From Bacteriovoracales bacterium (GTDB taxonomy: Bacteria; Bdellovibrionota; Bacteriovoracia; Bacteriovoracales; Bacteriovoracaceae): DNA of 38,259 nt. Under the pieces are notes generated by a model that made no database searches, was not told where the DNA came from, and was given only the letters and a program-made list of their open reading frames with translations. The stretch lies in the NCBI GenBank assembly GCA_028346125.1, contig JAOMEV010000026.1, positions 1 to 38,259 on the forward strand. Reading direction: 5' to 3'. The position numbers and the translations under genes were made by a program. This document shows positions 16,124 through 25,558 of this stretch, one piece after another. Position 1 is the first letter of the stretch. Each line of letters begins with the position of its first letter.

Positions 16124-16815
16124 AAAAAAGAAGAGGCAATAAACCTTTCAAAAATTTCTTCGGACTTTTGTAAGATAATACTTTTAAGGGGAATATCATT
16201 TTCCTCTATAAACCTTTTAAAAAATGAGTGGCTTAATGCCTTTTCAAATTGTGGTACAAGAGGTGAAAAACTAATATGCCAAGGCTCTCTGGCCACTCCA
16301 CCTAAATCTTCCTCATAAGGAAAGAAAAGGCTTGGATTAAGAGAAGACCTTGAAAGTTCTTGTAACCACTCACTCAATTTTGTGAAGGGTCCATCATTTT
16401 CATATTCATCAGGAGTAAGCTTTATAGCGTAATTTTTGGGGATGGTGTTTTTGTCATAAATATCGAAATCAGTTCCCCAATGATGTCTGCTAAGACCAGG
16501 AAGCGCCGACCATCTAAGGATTGAAAAGAGAAGTTCACTTTGGGAAAGCTCTTCGACTTTTTTTATTCGTCCTGAATCGTCAAGTATGGGGCGTTCTCCC
16601 GAGACTTTTTTTTCGATTATTCTTTTTTGAAGGTCAAAACTTCTAAACCCACTCACAACTCCAAGAGTAAAACCTTCCTTTGATGCAAGTTTTTTTAATG
16701 TTTGAAATTTTGCAGAGACGTCTTTATGGATATAAGTTTGATCAAGTTCATCCCAGATAAGATGACCCGTCGTTTGTCCCGTAAGTTCTTTTTCATGGAG
16801 GAAATCTCTTTCCAT
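16078..16815 (-). CDS. M15-family peptidase (VanY/DacB-type carboxypeptidase)
   Basis: 245 residues. The M15 zinc motif SxHxxGxxxD is present as SRHHWGTDFD, with ligands His111, Asp118 and His180. The catalytic Glu177 is in EPWH. Relatives remove the terminal D-alanine from peptidoglycan peptides. No signal peptide or lipobox is visible at the N-terminus (MERDFLHEKE), which is odd for a wall enzyme. It may act on internal cell-wall fragments or be exported by another route. AAAGG lies 5 bp before the start. It begins 11 bp after the 789-residue secreted protein gene and is likely in its operon. The 3' end overlaps the thioesterase gene by 46 bp. Confidence 0.88.
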   Translation of the reverse strand: MERDFLHEKELTGQTTGHLIWDELDQTYIHKDVSAKFQTLKKLASKEGFTLGVVSGFRSFDLQKRIIEKKVSGERPILDDSGRIKKVEELSQSELLFSILRWSALPGLSRHHWGTDFDIYDKNTIPKNYAIKLTPDEYENDGPFTKLSEWLQELSRSSLNPSLFFPYEEDLGGVAREPWHISFSPLVPQFEKALSHSFFKRFIEENDIPLKSIILQKSEEIFERFIASSFFQRRPNSSFKETLTD

Positions 16816-16826
16816 TTTAACCTTTT

Positions 16827-19196
16827 TTAATCATCACCAAAAAGGCGTGGGAGGGCCGAGACATTGTAGCGATTAGTAATGACTTTCCAAATGGAAACGT
16901 CCTCTCGTTTGACAATCTGCTCTTGGTCAATTTTATACTTTTTATCTAAAAAGTCTTCTACAATTTTGGGTTTTATGGAAGTCTTGGTATCCAAATCAAA
17001 GTTTAGTTCTTCGACAGGAGTTCCTGTTTGAGTAGCTGTAGGTTTTAAAGGTCCAGCGCTTGCTACCTTAATACCAGCTTTTTTTGCCATTTTCTTTATA
17101 ATGTTCCCAGCAGGTCCTTTGACACTCTTAGCAGGTGTTGTCGACATTGCTTTTGCCATTGATATAACTTTAGGAGAAACATTGGCCTTCAGAAACTTTT
17201 TTGTATAGGCATCACTGACGGGAATAGGGGATTGACCTTTTTTAAGAAGGTTCTTATTAACTGACTTCAAAAGCTTTCCAGCTCCCTTTTTGAAGCGTGC
17301 AGCGGCCCTTACAAAGTCTGTACTATTGAGTTTACCGGTTGATAAGTTTCCTTGATTCATTGAATTTGCTGATTGAATAATTTGAGACGTAGTAGCGCTT
17401 TGTCCTAAAGGTCCATAGCCTTTGATGTAAGGATTAACTTTATAACAAGCATTATTTCCAGTTTTTTGGTCTTTATATTTTTTGCAACGACAATTAGGAT
17501 CAAACCTTTGATTAATTGTTACGCAGGCCTGTTGGAGCTCAGTTCTTGATAAGGTGCCGTAAACCTTGGCATCCTTGAAAGGGTTTCGCCTATCCCTTTT
17601 CCACATAGAAATACAGGTTTCACTTTTGTTTCTGTTTTGGTTTTTCTGTCCTTGAGAAGTATAGCAATAGCAGCGAGCATCTCCCATATTGTCTCTTCCT
17701 TCGGGACAGTGACCTTGCATACTTTCTTTAAATTTAACTATAACAGTTTCTGTATGATCAACGTTTTTCGTGGCCTGTTTTTCTTGCATAGAAGTATGAA
17801 TGGCCAAATAAGAAGAAATACTTCCCGCTATTCCTGCAAAAACAGCTATAACTCTCGAATCTGCTATGAACTTTATTTTGCTTTTTACCGATTTAATTGC
17901 GTTTTGAATCTTTCCAGGAAGGGCCTTAGCACTGGCCTTTACAGAGGTCGCAGCACTTTTCGCTGCACTGGAAGTCGCCTGAGCGCCCGATTTAAGTGCA
18001 GGGCCGATAGCTTTGGCCCCTTTTACGATGGTCTGTCCTGCAGATTGAGCCGCTCCGGCAACTTGGGCGCCTCCAATTTCAACGGCCATACCTATGGGGG
18101 AGGAAGCTCCTAAAGCATGGGCATTGGGGATTAATTGATTTTCCATCCATTGCCCTGCCTTTAGGGCGTAGACCAAGCTTTGTTTAAAAAAGTCTTTTTC
18201 AGAAGGTTCCAGGGATTTAAAGAAGTTATCTTCTTTTGCCTGATTATAGGATTGGAGAGTCGGAGATGAGAATTTCCCATCAGAAAAACCTTGGGCCTCT
18301 TTATAGATAAAAAAAGAATTGAGCATGTCTTCTTCTTCTTGAAGAAGGGTAAATGTATTTTTTGGTAGAGGTTCCTGAAAATGTTCTCCTGTTGGGATTG
18401 CGTCTGTTCCTCCAGTCGGAGGGGCTCCTCCAATACATGCACCTGCAGTTCCCCAGGGGGTCAGTTCCCAAACCGCAGCTAAAAGGGCAGCTCCGTAGAG
18501 ACCCGCTACAAGACTGTAAGCAATTTTTTTCTTTCCTGCGACAGAAGCAATAGTTTGTTGCTCTTCTTTCAAAAACTCGAGTGCTTTCAATTGAGCATCG
18601 TAGGCCTTTTGTTCATCATTAACAGTTTCAGAGTAGGCCTCTCTCAATTCTCGAAGTTCTTTTTCTGCATAAAAATAGTTGTAGGCCTCACTTACTAAAT
18701 GGGCCAAGGCCGCGGCAGTGAGGATCTTTTTTGAAAGGCAAACTCCACCAGTTTCTTTCGCTGCCAGGTTAATTGCAATTAAAGTTAATGTTGAAACAAC
18801 TGCTCCAGATGTTCCTAGCCATGCCACTGGGTTTTCTTCTTTCATATCTCCTATTTGCTTTTTTCTTAATTCTTCGAGGCAAGTATTTCTTTCTGTAAGG
18901 TCAGTTATCGCCTCACATTCTTTAAACTTCTCTCTTTCATCGACACTTCCTTGCTTGTTTATACAGCGATTGAGAGATTCATCCCAAATTTTAGAAGAGA
19001 TTTCAAGGCACTCGGACTTTTGCTCTTCAAGAGTTTTCGACGTTGACTGAGTCGATAGGTAGGGGTTGTCTATTGTTTCCCCTGCGTAATCTTGAGAACC
19101 TGTTGCAGAGGACTCTTGAGAGTAAACATTAAGAGGAGACCAGCATAATTGAAAACTTAAGATAAAAGTAAATAAAACTCTGAGGTGACTTTTCAT
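16827..19196 (-). CDS. Large secreted or membrane protein, Cys-rich, unknown function
   Basis: 789 residues; family not recognised. The N-terminus MKSHLRVLFTFILSFQLCW is a signal peptide. Hydrophobic segments follow at about 126-145, 150-172, 224-243 and 449-466. A charged helical stretch (about 178-218) resembles a coiled coil. An Ala/Ser/Lys-rich low-complexity region spans about 365-440. About 30 Cys residues occur in total, clustered near 60-110 and 497-584, where CYCY, CRC and paired Cys suggest disulfides in a periplasmic domain. The layout suggests an envelope protein with two periplasmic Cys-rich modules. It starts the unit that includes the M15 peptidase. The promoter -10 TATAAT is about 42 bp upstream. 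I assign no function. Confidence 0.75.
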   Translation of the reverse strand: MKSHLRVLFTFILSFQLCWSPLNVYSQESSATGSQDYAGETIDNPYLSTQSTSKTLEEQKSECLEISSKIWDESLNRCINKQGSVDEREKFKECEAITDLTERNTCLEELRKKQIGDMKEENPVAWLGTSGAVVSTLTLIAINLAAKETGGVCLSKKILTAAALAHLVSEAYNYFYAEKELRELREAYSETVNDEQKAYDAQLKALEFLKEEQQTIASVAGKKKIAYSLVAGLYGAALLAAVWELTPWGTAGACIGGAPPTGGTDAIPTGEHFQEPLPKNTFTLLQEEEDMLNSFFIYKEAQGFSDGKFSSPTLQSYNQAKEDNFFKSLEPSEKDFFKQSLVYALKAGQWMENQLIPNAHALGASSPIGMAVEIGGAQVAGAAQSAGQTIVKGAKAIGPALKSGAQATSSAAKSAATSVKASAKALPGKIQNAIKSVKSKIKFIADSRVIAVFAGIAGSISSYLAIHTSMQEKQATKNVDHTETVIVKFKESMQGHCPEGRDNMGDARCYCYTSQGQKNQNRNKSETCISMWKRDRRNPFKDAKVYGTLSRTELQQACVTINQRFDPNCRCKKYKDQKTGNNACYKVNPYIKGYGPLGQSATTSQIIQSANSMNQGNLSTGKLNSTDFVRAAARFKKGAGKLLKSVNKNLLKKGQSPIPVSDAYTKKFLKANVSPKVISMAKAMSTTPAKSVKGPAGNIIKKMAKKAGIKVASAGPLKPTATQTGTPVEELNFDLDTKTSIKPKIVEDFLDKKYKIDQEQIVKREDVSIWKVITNRYNVSALPRLFGDD

Positions 19197-19237
19197 GTCG
19201 TATGGCCTTTATATGCTCAATTATCGTTTTCATCTCT

Positions 19238-19243
19238 ATTATA
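19238..19243 (-). promoter_or_regulatory. -10 element upstream of the Cys-rich protein gene
   Basis: A perfect TATAAT on the minus strand, giving a predicted start near 19231 and a leader of about 35 nt. The -35 is weak (nothing close to TTGACA at 16-18 bp). A TAAAGGTA just upstream and ACGATAAT downstream resemble sigma-28 boxes, but their spacing is 13 rather than 11. Confidence 0.45.
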
Positions 19244-19290
19244 CCTTTAGAGTAGAACTAGAGGGTAGATTTTGCCTAAATGAGTAAAAT

Positions 19291-20094
19291 TTGGATTTAG
19301 AGAAAATCATCGAGATAACAATAAAACGAGTCACTTTTGAGCGAGGAGTGCCTGTGTCTCAAGAACTTTTTGATCAGGTTTATAAAAAAGACAAAACTGT
19401 ATTTATTCCCTCAGAATCACTTTGTGATTTTTATAAGACAAAGGCCAAAACTTGGGTAGATAGAATCGAGGAAAGAGTTCCTCTTTCAATTCTTGAACTT
19501 GGCTGTGGACGGGGGACTCTTTTCGAAAATACGGACCTTTCAGAGATGGAAGAGAGACTTTTGCTTATTACTGGTATTGATTATTCTTTTTGGGCCATTG
19601 AAAAGGCCAAATCTAGATGGAGAACAATGAGGTCAGATTTCCCTAATTTGAACGTTCAGTTTTTTATGAAGAATGTTCTAGATGGGCCACAATTAGAAAA
19701 AAATTACCACGTGGTTTTAGATTCCCATCTCTATCATTGTCTTCTCGACAAAAATGACCAGCTAAAGGCCCTAAAAAATGTGAGAGCAAGTCTGAAAAAA
19801 GGCGGAATTTTCGTTTTGGAGACAATGGTTTCTCACGAGGGAATGAGATTTCAAGATCCCTTTTTTTACGAAGAGAAAAACTCACTTCTTTTAAAAGAGG
19901 ATAGATGGGGAACTTTGATAGCTTTTCGATCAATTCCTTCTCCTTTGGAAATTGAGAGGTCTATTTTAGAAACAGGGTTTTCAATTGAATATTTCACCAT
20001 TCCCACTCTCTTGAGAATTATACCCGATGAAAAAAGGAGGGAACCCTTAGATACTGACCCTCAATGCCTCCGTATTATTTGTCGGAAAACTTGA
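19291..20094 (+). CDS. Class I SAM-dependent methyltransferase
   Basis: 267 residues. Motif I, ILELGCGRGTLF, is near residues 68-79, and an acidic motif II lies in LLITGIDYSFWAIEKAK. A loop with VVLDSHLYHCLLDK, typical of Rossmann methyltransferases, follows near residue 150. Substrate is not evident. The start is given as TTG 19291; the nearby ATG 19280 is in another frame and stops after six codons. A GTG at 19351 is the main alternative. Divergent from the large Cys-rich protein gene. Confidence 0.75.
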   Translation: MDLEKIIEITIKRVTFERGVPVSQELFDQVYKKDKTVFIPSESLCDFYKTKAKTWVDRIEERVPLSILELGCGRGTLFENTDLSEMEERLLLITGIDYSFWAIEKAKSRWRTMRSDFPNLNVQFFMKNVLDGPQLEKNYHVVLDSHLYHCLLDKNDQLKALKNVRASLKKGGIFVLETMVSHEGMRFQDPFFYEEKNSLLLKEDRWGTLIAFRSIPSPLEIERSILETGFSIEYFTIPTLLRIIPDEKRREPLDTDPQCLRIICRKT

Positions 20095-20174
20095 CCTTAG
20101 TAAGAAAAATAAAGCTCTCATGATAAAATGATTCAGAATATAAGAGTATTTTTTTATTTCAAGGGTGGAAAAAA

Positions 20175-22940
20175 ATGATGTCCAAAGGAGATATAAGTCA
20201 TCTCTCATCATCTGATAATGGTTTTGTTGATGAACTTTATGAAAAATTTAAAAATGACCCAAGTTCATTGGATGATTCTTGGAAACAGTTTTTTGATGGA
20301 TTTGAGTTTGGGCTTAAATCTTTAGGGAGTTCAAAAGGAAAAAATGGAAAAGCAATTGTCGCCTCCAAAGGAGATGTAGACTTTACTGAGGATGAACTAA
20401 GGAAGGAGTTCAATGTATTTAGGATTATCCAGTCCTATAGAATGCGAGGGCATCTTCTAAGTGATACAAACCCTGTTAGAAAAAGGGTAGATAGGCATGC
20501 TCATATCTCCCTTCCTGAATATAATCTTGAAGAGGATGACTTAGAAAGAGAGTTCCTATGTGGAGACTTCGTAGGAATGGGTGGTCCAGCACCTCTTAAA
20601 GATATACTTCAGTTTATGCAGGATTCTTATTGTCGAAAAATAGGCATTGAGTTTTGGCACATAAATGATACTGAAATAAGACGGTGGATGAGAAAGAAGT
20701 TTGAGGCAGGTTCTACAACATTTGACCACACAACTGAAAAAAGAAAGAGAATTCTCCAGAAGCTTAATGAAGCAGTTGTTTTTGAAAATTTTCTCCAAAC
20801 TAAATATGTTGGACAAAAGAGATTTTCTCTAGAAGGTGGGGAAAATACGATACCTGCGCTTGATTCAATTATTAATCGCTTTGCTGAACTCGGAGGCCAT
20901 GAAGTCGTTATTGGAATGGCCCATAGGGGGAGGCTCAACATTTTAGCAAATATCCTGGGGAAAACTTACGAATATATTTTTAGCGAATTTGAAGGGGTTG
21001 AGACAACCGATGAATCCGCGGGCTCTGGGGATGTCAAATATCACAAAGGTTATACCGCAGTTACAGAGGCCACAAATGGTGACAATCTTTATCTAAAAAT
21101 TATGGCCAACCCTTCTCACCTTGAGACTGTTGGTTCCGTGGTTCAAGGCTATGTCCGGGCCCAAGGGGACCTCGTCTATTTTGGAAACATGAATAAGATT
21201 ATACCTGTGATAATTCATGGGGATGCAGCAGTTGCAGGGCAGGGAATTGTTTACGAGTCTTTGCAAATGTCAAAACTGAAGGCCTATGGCGTAGGAGGGT
21301 CGATTCATTTTGTTATCAACAATCAAATTGGTTTTACTACAGATTTTGTAGATGCGAGAAGCTCTGATTATTGTACGAGTATCGCTAAAACGGTTGATTG
21401 TCCGGTTATTCATGTTAATGGAGATGATGCCGAAGCCGTAGTTTATGCTTGTGAATTAGCAGTGGAGTACCGTCAAAAGTTTAAGCAAGATATTTTTATC
21501 GATATGGTTTGTTATAGGAAATATGGGCTCAACGAAGGCGATGAGCCTAAGTTTACACAACCTCACCTTTACGGACTTATTGCCAAGGTCGAAAATCCCC
21601 GAGAAGTTTATTGTAAAAGACTTTTAGATTCTGGAAAATTTGAAGAAGAACTCGCCCAAAATATGGAGGCAGAGTTCAAAAAGCTTCTTTCAGATCGTTT
21701 TAATAATATAAAGCAAGATGAAATTCCAGCACCTAAGCAAGGTCCTCATAAAGAATGGTTAAACCTTCGTTTTTCAAAGCCTGAGGACTTTGAGTTATCT
21801 CCAGATACATTCGTTAGTCATGAGACTTTAGAGAAAATTTTAAAGGCCGTAACAAGTGTTCCTGAAGATTTTAAGCTTCTTAAAAAAGCAGAAAGAATTT
21901 TAAAGGATCGTGAGAAAAAATTTAAAAATGATGTTGTTGACTGGGCGTTAGGTGAAAATTTTGCTTACGGAACCCTTCTTACAGAAGGAAAGCAAATTCG
22001 ATTCACAGGCCAAGACGTTATTCGTGGGACCTTTTCACATAGGCACGCTAAAGTTTTCGATGAGTATACTAACATTGCTTGGTGTGGACTTGAAAATATC
22101 CAAGAACAGCAGGGAATGATTCAAATTTATAACTCTCTTCTCTCTGAGTATGCTGTTTTGGCCTATGAATATGGATATTCTCAGGGAACTCCTCACGGGC
22201 TTACAATTTGGGAAGCACAATTTGGAGATTTTTCCAATGGGGCCCAAATCGTAATAGATCAATTTATTTCAGCAGCCGAACAAAAGTGGAGAAGGATGAC
22301 AGGTCTTGTTCTTCTCCTCCCCCATGGACATGAAGGTGCAGGCCCTGAGCACTCAAGTGCAAGATTAGAAAGATATCTACAATTGGCCGCTGAATATAAT
22401 ATGGTTGTTGCTGTGGCCACAAATCCAGCAAACTTTTTTCACCTTTTGAGAAGGCAACTTCACTGGGATTTTAGAAAACCTCTTATTCATTTCTCACCAA
22501 AATCCCTTCTTCGTCATCCAAAATGTACTTCACCAGTAAAAGATTTTACTGAAGGAAGATTTAAAGAGTTCATTGATCAAGATAATGAAAAAACATCTAA
22601 TGCTCGTAAGGTCCTTTTTTGCTCTGGAAAAATTTACTATGACCTTCTTCAAAGAAAAGAAAAAGAAGATATAGATGATGTTGCCATCGTTAGAATGGAA
22701 CAGCTCTATCCGATAGCGAAAAATCAATTGATTGCCCTTTTGAAAAAATATGAAAAGGCCTTGAAGATTTGGGTTCAGGAGGAACCTAGGAATATGGGGG
22801 CCTATTTTTATTTGAAACGATTTGATGAATTTAGAGATTTTGAATATGCCGGACGCCCTGAAAGTGCTGCTCCGGCCACTGGACATGCTTCTGTGCACGT
22901 TAGAGAACAGAAGGAAATTGTTGATAAAGCATTTTCCTAA
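20175..22940 (+). CDS. sucA: 2-oxoglutarate dehydrogenase E1 component
   Basis: 921 residues, the usual SucA length. The N-terminal tail (DELYEKFKNDPSSLDDSWKQFF) is the E2-binding segment of the family. The thiamine-diphosphate enzyme body shows GMAHRGRLN, NPSHLETVGSVV, HGDAAVAGQG and the NNQIGFTTD block. It ends with GHASVHVREQKEIVDKAF, conserved in E1o. It decarboxylates 2-oxoglutarate and passes succinyl to the lipoyl domain of SucB. First gene of sucA-sucB-lpd. Two adjacent ATGs (20175, 20178) follow AAGGGTGG at good spacing. Cytoplasmic TCA-cycle enzyme. Confidence 0.97.
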   Translation: MMSKGDISHLSSSDNGFVDELYEKFKNDPSSLDDSWKQFFDGFEFGLKSLGSSKGKNGKAIVASKGDVDFTEDELRKEFNVFRIIQSYRMRGHLLSDTNPVRKRVDRHAHISLPEYNLEEDDLEREFLCGDFVGMGGPAPLKDILQFMQDSYCRKIGIEFWHINDTEIRRWMRKKFEAGSTTFDHTTEKRKRILQKLNEAVVFENFLQTKYVGQKRFSLEGGENTIPALDSIINRFAELGGHEVVIGMAHRGRLNILANILGKTYEYIFSEFEGVETTDESAGSGDVKYHKGYTAVTEATNGDNLYLKIMANPSHLETVGSVVQGYVRAQGDLVYFGNMNKIIPVIIHGDAAVAGQGIVYESLQMSKLKAYGVGGSIHFVINNQIGFTTDFVDARSSDYCTSIAKTVDCPVIHVNGDDAEAVVYACELAVEYRQKFKQDIFIDMVCYRKYGLNEGDEPKFTQPHLYGLIAKVENPREVYCKRLLDSGKFEEELAQNMEAEFKKLLSDRFNNIKQDEIPAPKQGPHKEWLNLRFSKPEDFELSPDTFVSHETLEKILKAVTSVPEDFKLLKKAERILKDREKKFKNDVVDWALGENFAYGTLLTEGKQIRFTGQDVIRGTFSHRHAKVFDEYTNIAWCGLENIQEQQGMIQIYNSLLSEYAVLAYEYGYSQGTPHGLTIWEAQFGDFSNGAQIVIDQFISAAEQKWRRMTGLVLLLPHGHEGAGPEHSSARLERYLQLAAEYNMVVAVATNPANFFHLLRRQLHWDFRKPLIHFSPKSLLRHPKCTSPVKDFTEGRFKEFIDQDNEKTSNARKVLFCSGKIYYDLLQRKEKEDIDDVAIVRMEQLYPIAKNQLIALLKKYEKALKIWVQEEPRNMGAYFYLKRFDEFRDFEYAGRPESAAPATGHASVHVREQKEIVDKAFS

Positions 22941-22957
22941 TTTAATAAGGAACAATC

Positions 22958-24142
22958 ATGGCAGACCTTTTAATTCCAGCAATCGGAGAGTCCATTACCG
23001 AAGTTACTCTAACCCAGTGGCTTGTCGAAGATGGATCTTATGTTAATGAAGGGGATCTTCTTTGTGAAATAGAATCGGATAAAGCGACTCTTGAAATGCC
23101 TTCGGAATTCTCTGGAGTTATTAAAATCATGGCAGAAGATGGCAGCGAACTAGAAATAGGTGCCAAAATTGGAGAAATTGATACTGAAGCTCAAGCTGTT
23201 GTGAGCGCTCCTGTCCCCAAGAAAGAAGAGACACCTAAGGAGAAAAAAGAAGCTCCTGCTACTGAAAGTAAGCCATACCCCTCACCTGCAGCAGGAAAAA
23301 TTATGAGAGAAAAGGGCGTAGATCCCTCTCAAGTTCAAGGGTCTGGAAAAGACGGACGGATTACGAAAGAAGATGCTGTTAAGGCCAAGGGCACTCCCCA
23401 AAAGGCCAAGGTCGAAGAAGTAGAAGGGCCTCCTTCCGGCGGTAGAGTCGTTAGAGAAGAAAAGATGACTCGTCTTCGGAAGACCATCGCAAAGGTTTTG
23501 GTTGATGCCAAAAATACGACAGCGATGCTTACAACTTTTAATGAAGTAGACATGTTTCCTGTTATGGAAGTTCGAAAAAAATATAAAGAATCCTTTAAAG
23601 AGAAGCATAATATTGGTTTGGGATTTATGTCCTTTTTTACTAAGGCCTCAACGATGGCACTTAAGCTTTATCCTGGAGTCAATGGACAAATTGAAGGGGA
23701 TAAACTGATTTACCATGACTATGCTGATGTAGGAATTGCCGTTTCGACCCCTAAAGGGCTTGTTGTACCCGTTGTGAGAAATGCTGAGTCTATGAGCTTT
23801 GCTCAAATTGAAAAGAGAATTTTGGAACTTGCTTTGAAGGCCCGTGATGGGAAAATTACCCTTGAAGAAATGAGGGGAGGGACTTTCACTATCACCAATG
23901 GAGGAGTGTTTGGTTCGATGCTTTCAACTCCTATTATTAACCTGCCCCAATCAGGGATTTTAGGTATGCATAATATCGTCCAAAGGCCTATGGCCATTAA
24001 TGGCCAAGTGGTAATCCGTCCAGTGATGTATATCGCCCTTTCATATGATCATCGTATTGTTGATGGAAGAGAATCTGTGGGCTTTCTGAAAACAGTGAAG
24101 GAGCTAATAGAGGATCCTCATCGTATGCTTTTGGATGTTTAG
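22958..24142 (+). CDS. sucB: 2-oxoglutarate dehydrogenase E2, dihydrolipoyl succinyltransferase
   Basis: 394 residues. The lipoyl domain is at residues 1-75, with the lipoylated Lys42 in [11 protein letters not shown] peripheral-subunit binding domain follows (about 108-145, [20 protein letters not shown]). The catalytic domain ends in [11 protein letters not shown], with active-site His365 and Asp369. A Lys/Glu/Ala/Pro-rich linker lies between the lipoyl and binding domains. It carries the succinyl group to CoA and binds E1 and E3. AAGGA lies before the start, 17 bp after sucA. Confidence 0.97.
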   Translation: MADLLIPAIGESITEVTLTQWLVEDGSYVNEGDLLCEIESDKATLEMPSEFSGVIKIMAEDGSELEIGAKIGEIDTEAQAVVSAPVPKKEETPKEKKEAPATESKPYPSPAAGKIMREKGVDPSQVQGSGKDGRITKEDAVKAKGTPQKAKVEEVEGPPSGGRVVREEKMTRLRKTIAKVLVDAKNTTAMLTTFNEVDMFPVMEVRKKYKESFKEKHNIGLGFMSFFTKASTMALKLYPGVNGQIEGDKLIYHDYADVGIAVSTPKGLVVPVVRNAESMSFAQIEKRILELALKARDGKITLEEMRGGTFTITNGGVFGSMLSTPIINLPQSGILGMHNIVQRPMAINGQVVIRPVMYIALSYDHRIVDGRESVGFLKTVKELIEDPHRMLLDV

Positions 24143-24154
24143 AGGAGAAGATTT

Positions 24155-25558
24155 ATGCAAGAATTTGATGTGGCAGTTATTGGTGGCGGGCCTGGGGGCT
24201 ATGTGTGTGCTATTCGTTGTGCCCAGCTTGGGCTTAAAACAGCTCTTGTTGAAAAATATTCAACTCTTGGAGGGACATGCCTTAATGTCGGCTGTATTCC
24301 TTCCAAAACACTTCTAGACTCTAGCGAGCGTTACTTCGATGCTGTCCACCATTTTAAAAATCACGGAATAATTGCAAAGGATATTGGGCTTGATTTTGAA
24401 AAGATGGTCTCAAGAGTAAAAAATGTGGTTAAAGATACAACAGGTGGTATTGACTACTTAATGACCAAAAATAAGATCACTCGTCTTCATGGCCTAGGAA
24501 CTTTTAAAGACCCCCATACTATGTCAGTTCGAGGTGAAAAAAAATCCTTAGAATTTAAGGCCAAAAAATTTGTTATTGCTACTGGTTCAAAACCTTCTCC
24601 CCTAAGAGGAGTCGAGACTGATAAAGAAAGGATCATAACATCTACCGAGGCCCTTTATTTAAAAGAAGTTCCTAAGCATCTTCTTGTTATTGGAGGAGGT
24701 GTCATTGGATTAGAATTAGGTTCCGTTTATGCTCGCTTAGGAGCGAAGGTTTCTGTTGTTGAGTATCTTCCCTCTATTATTCCGACAATGGATGCTGAGT
24801 TAGGTAAGAATTTACAAAAATCCCTTAAAAAAGAAGGAGTTGAGTTCTACCTTTCCCATGCTGTAAGTTCTGTAGAAAGAAATGGGTCGGAAGTAATCTT
24901 AAAGGCCACAGATCAAAAAAAGAAAAAGGATGTTGAGTTAAAAGGAGATTATTGTCTTTTAAGTGTAGGTCGGTCTCCATATTCAAAAGGTCTAGGTCTA
25001 GAAGCAGCAGGGATAGGCCTTGGGGAAAGAGGAATGATTCCTGTGAATGAACATTGCCAGACGTCGGTATCCCACATTTATGCTATCGGTGATGTTGTAA
25101 GAGGGGCCATGCTCGCTCATAAAGCTGAAGAAGAAGGGGTTTATGTCGCTGAATATATAGTAGGTCAAAAACCCCATATCAATCATAATCTCATTCCAGG
25201 GGTGGTCTATACTTGGCCAGAGGTAGCAGCAGTCGGGCAAACTGAAAAACAACTCAAGGATAGCAATATTCCTTTTAAAAAAGGAAGCTTTCCTTTTAAG
25301 GCCTCAGGTAGGGCAAGGGCCAGTAATGAATCAGATGGAATGATAAAGGTTCTTGCTCATAAAGATACGGATGAGATTTTAGGCGTTCATATGATTGGCC
25401 CGAGGTGTGCTGACATGATTGCTGAAGCTGTTTTGGCCATGGAATATCGTGCCAGTGCTGAAGACGTGGCCAGAACCTGCCATGCCCATCCGACTTATAC
25501 AGAAGTCTTCAAAGAAGCCTGCTTGGCCGCGACGGAAGATCGGGCCCTTCATATTTAA
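24155..25558 (+). CDS. lpd: Dihydrolipoyl dehydrogenase (E3)
   Basis: 467 residues. FAD site AVIGGGPGGYVCA at the N-terminus, redox disulfide Cys42/Cys47 in GGTCLNVGCIPSK, NAD site VIGGGVIGLELGS near residue 180, and the C-terminal CHAHPTYTE with the active-site His. It reoxidises the dihydrolipoyl group of SucB. Strong AGAGGAG ribosome site. The operon sucA-sucB-lpd is complete, and sucC/sucD (succinyl-CoA synthetase) is not adjacent. The 3' end overlaps the PAS-like gene on the other strand by 4 bp. Confidence 0.97.
   Translation: MQEFDVAVIGGGPGGYVCAIRCAQLGLKTALVEKYSTLGGTCLNVGCIPSKTLLDSSERYFDAVHHFKNHGIIAKDIGLDFEKMVSRVKNVVKDTTGGIDYLMTKNKITRLHGLGTFKDPHTMSVRGEKKSLEFKAKKFVIATGSKPSPLRGVETDKERIITSTEALYLKEVPKHLLVIGGGVIGLELGSVYARLGAKVSVVEYLPSIIPTMDAELGKNLQKSLKKEGVEFYLSHAVSSVERNGSEVILKATDQKKKKDVELKGDYCLLSVGRSPYSKGLGLEAAGIGLGERGMIPVNEHCQTSVSHIYAIGDVVRGAMLAHKAEEEGVYVAEYIVGQKPHINHNLIPGVVYTWPEVAAVGQTEKQLKDSNIPFKKGSFPFKASGRARASNESDGMIKVLAHKDTDEILGVHMIGPRCADMIAEAVLAMEYRASAEDVARTCHAHPTYTEVFKEACLAATEDRALHI

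Noticed and set aside
19225-19250. Sigma-28 promoter for the Cys-rich protein
   Set aside because: Both boxes are partial and the spacing is 13 rather than 11; a TATAAT box in the same place fits sigma-70 better.
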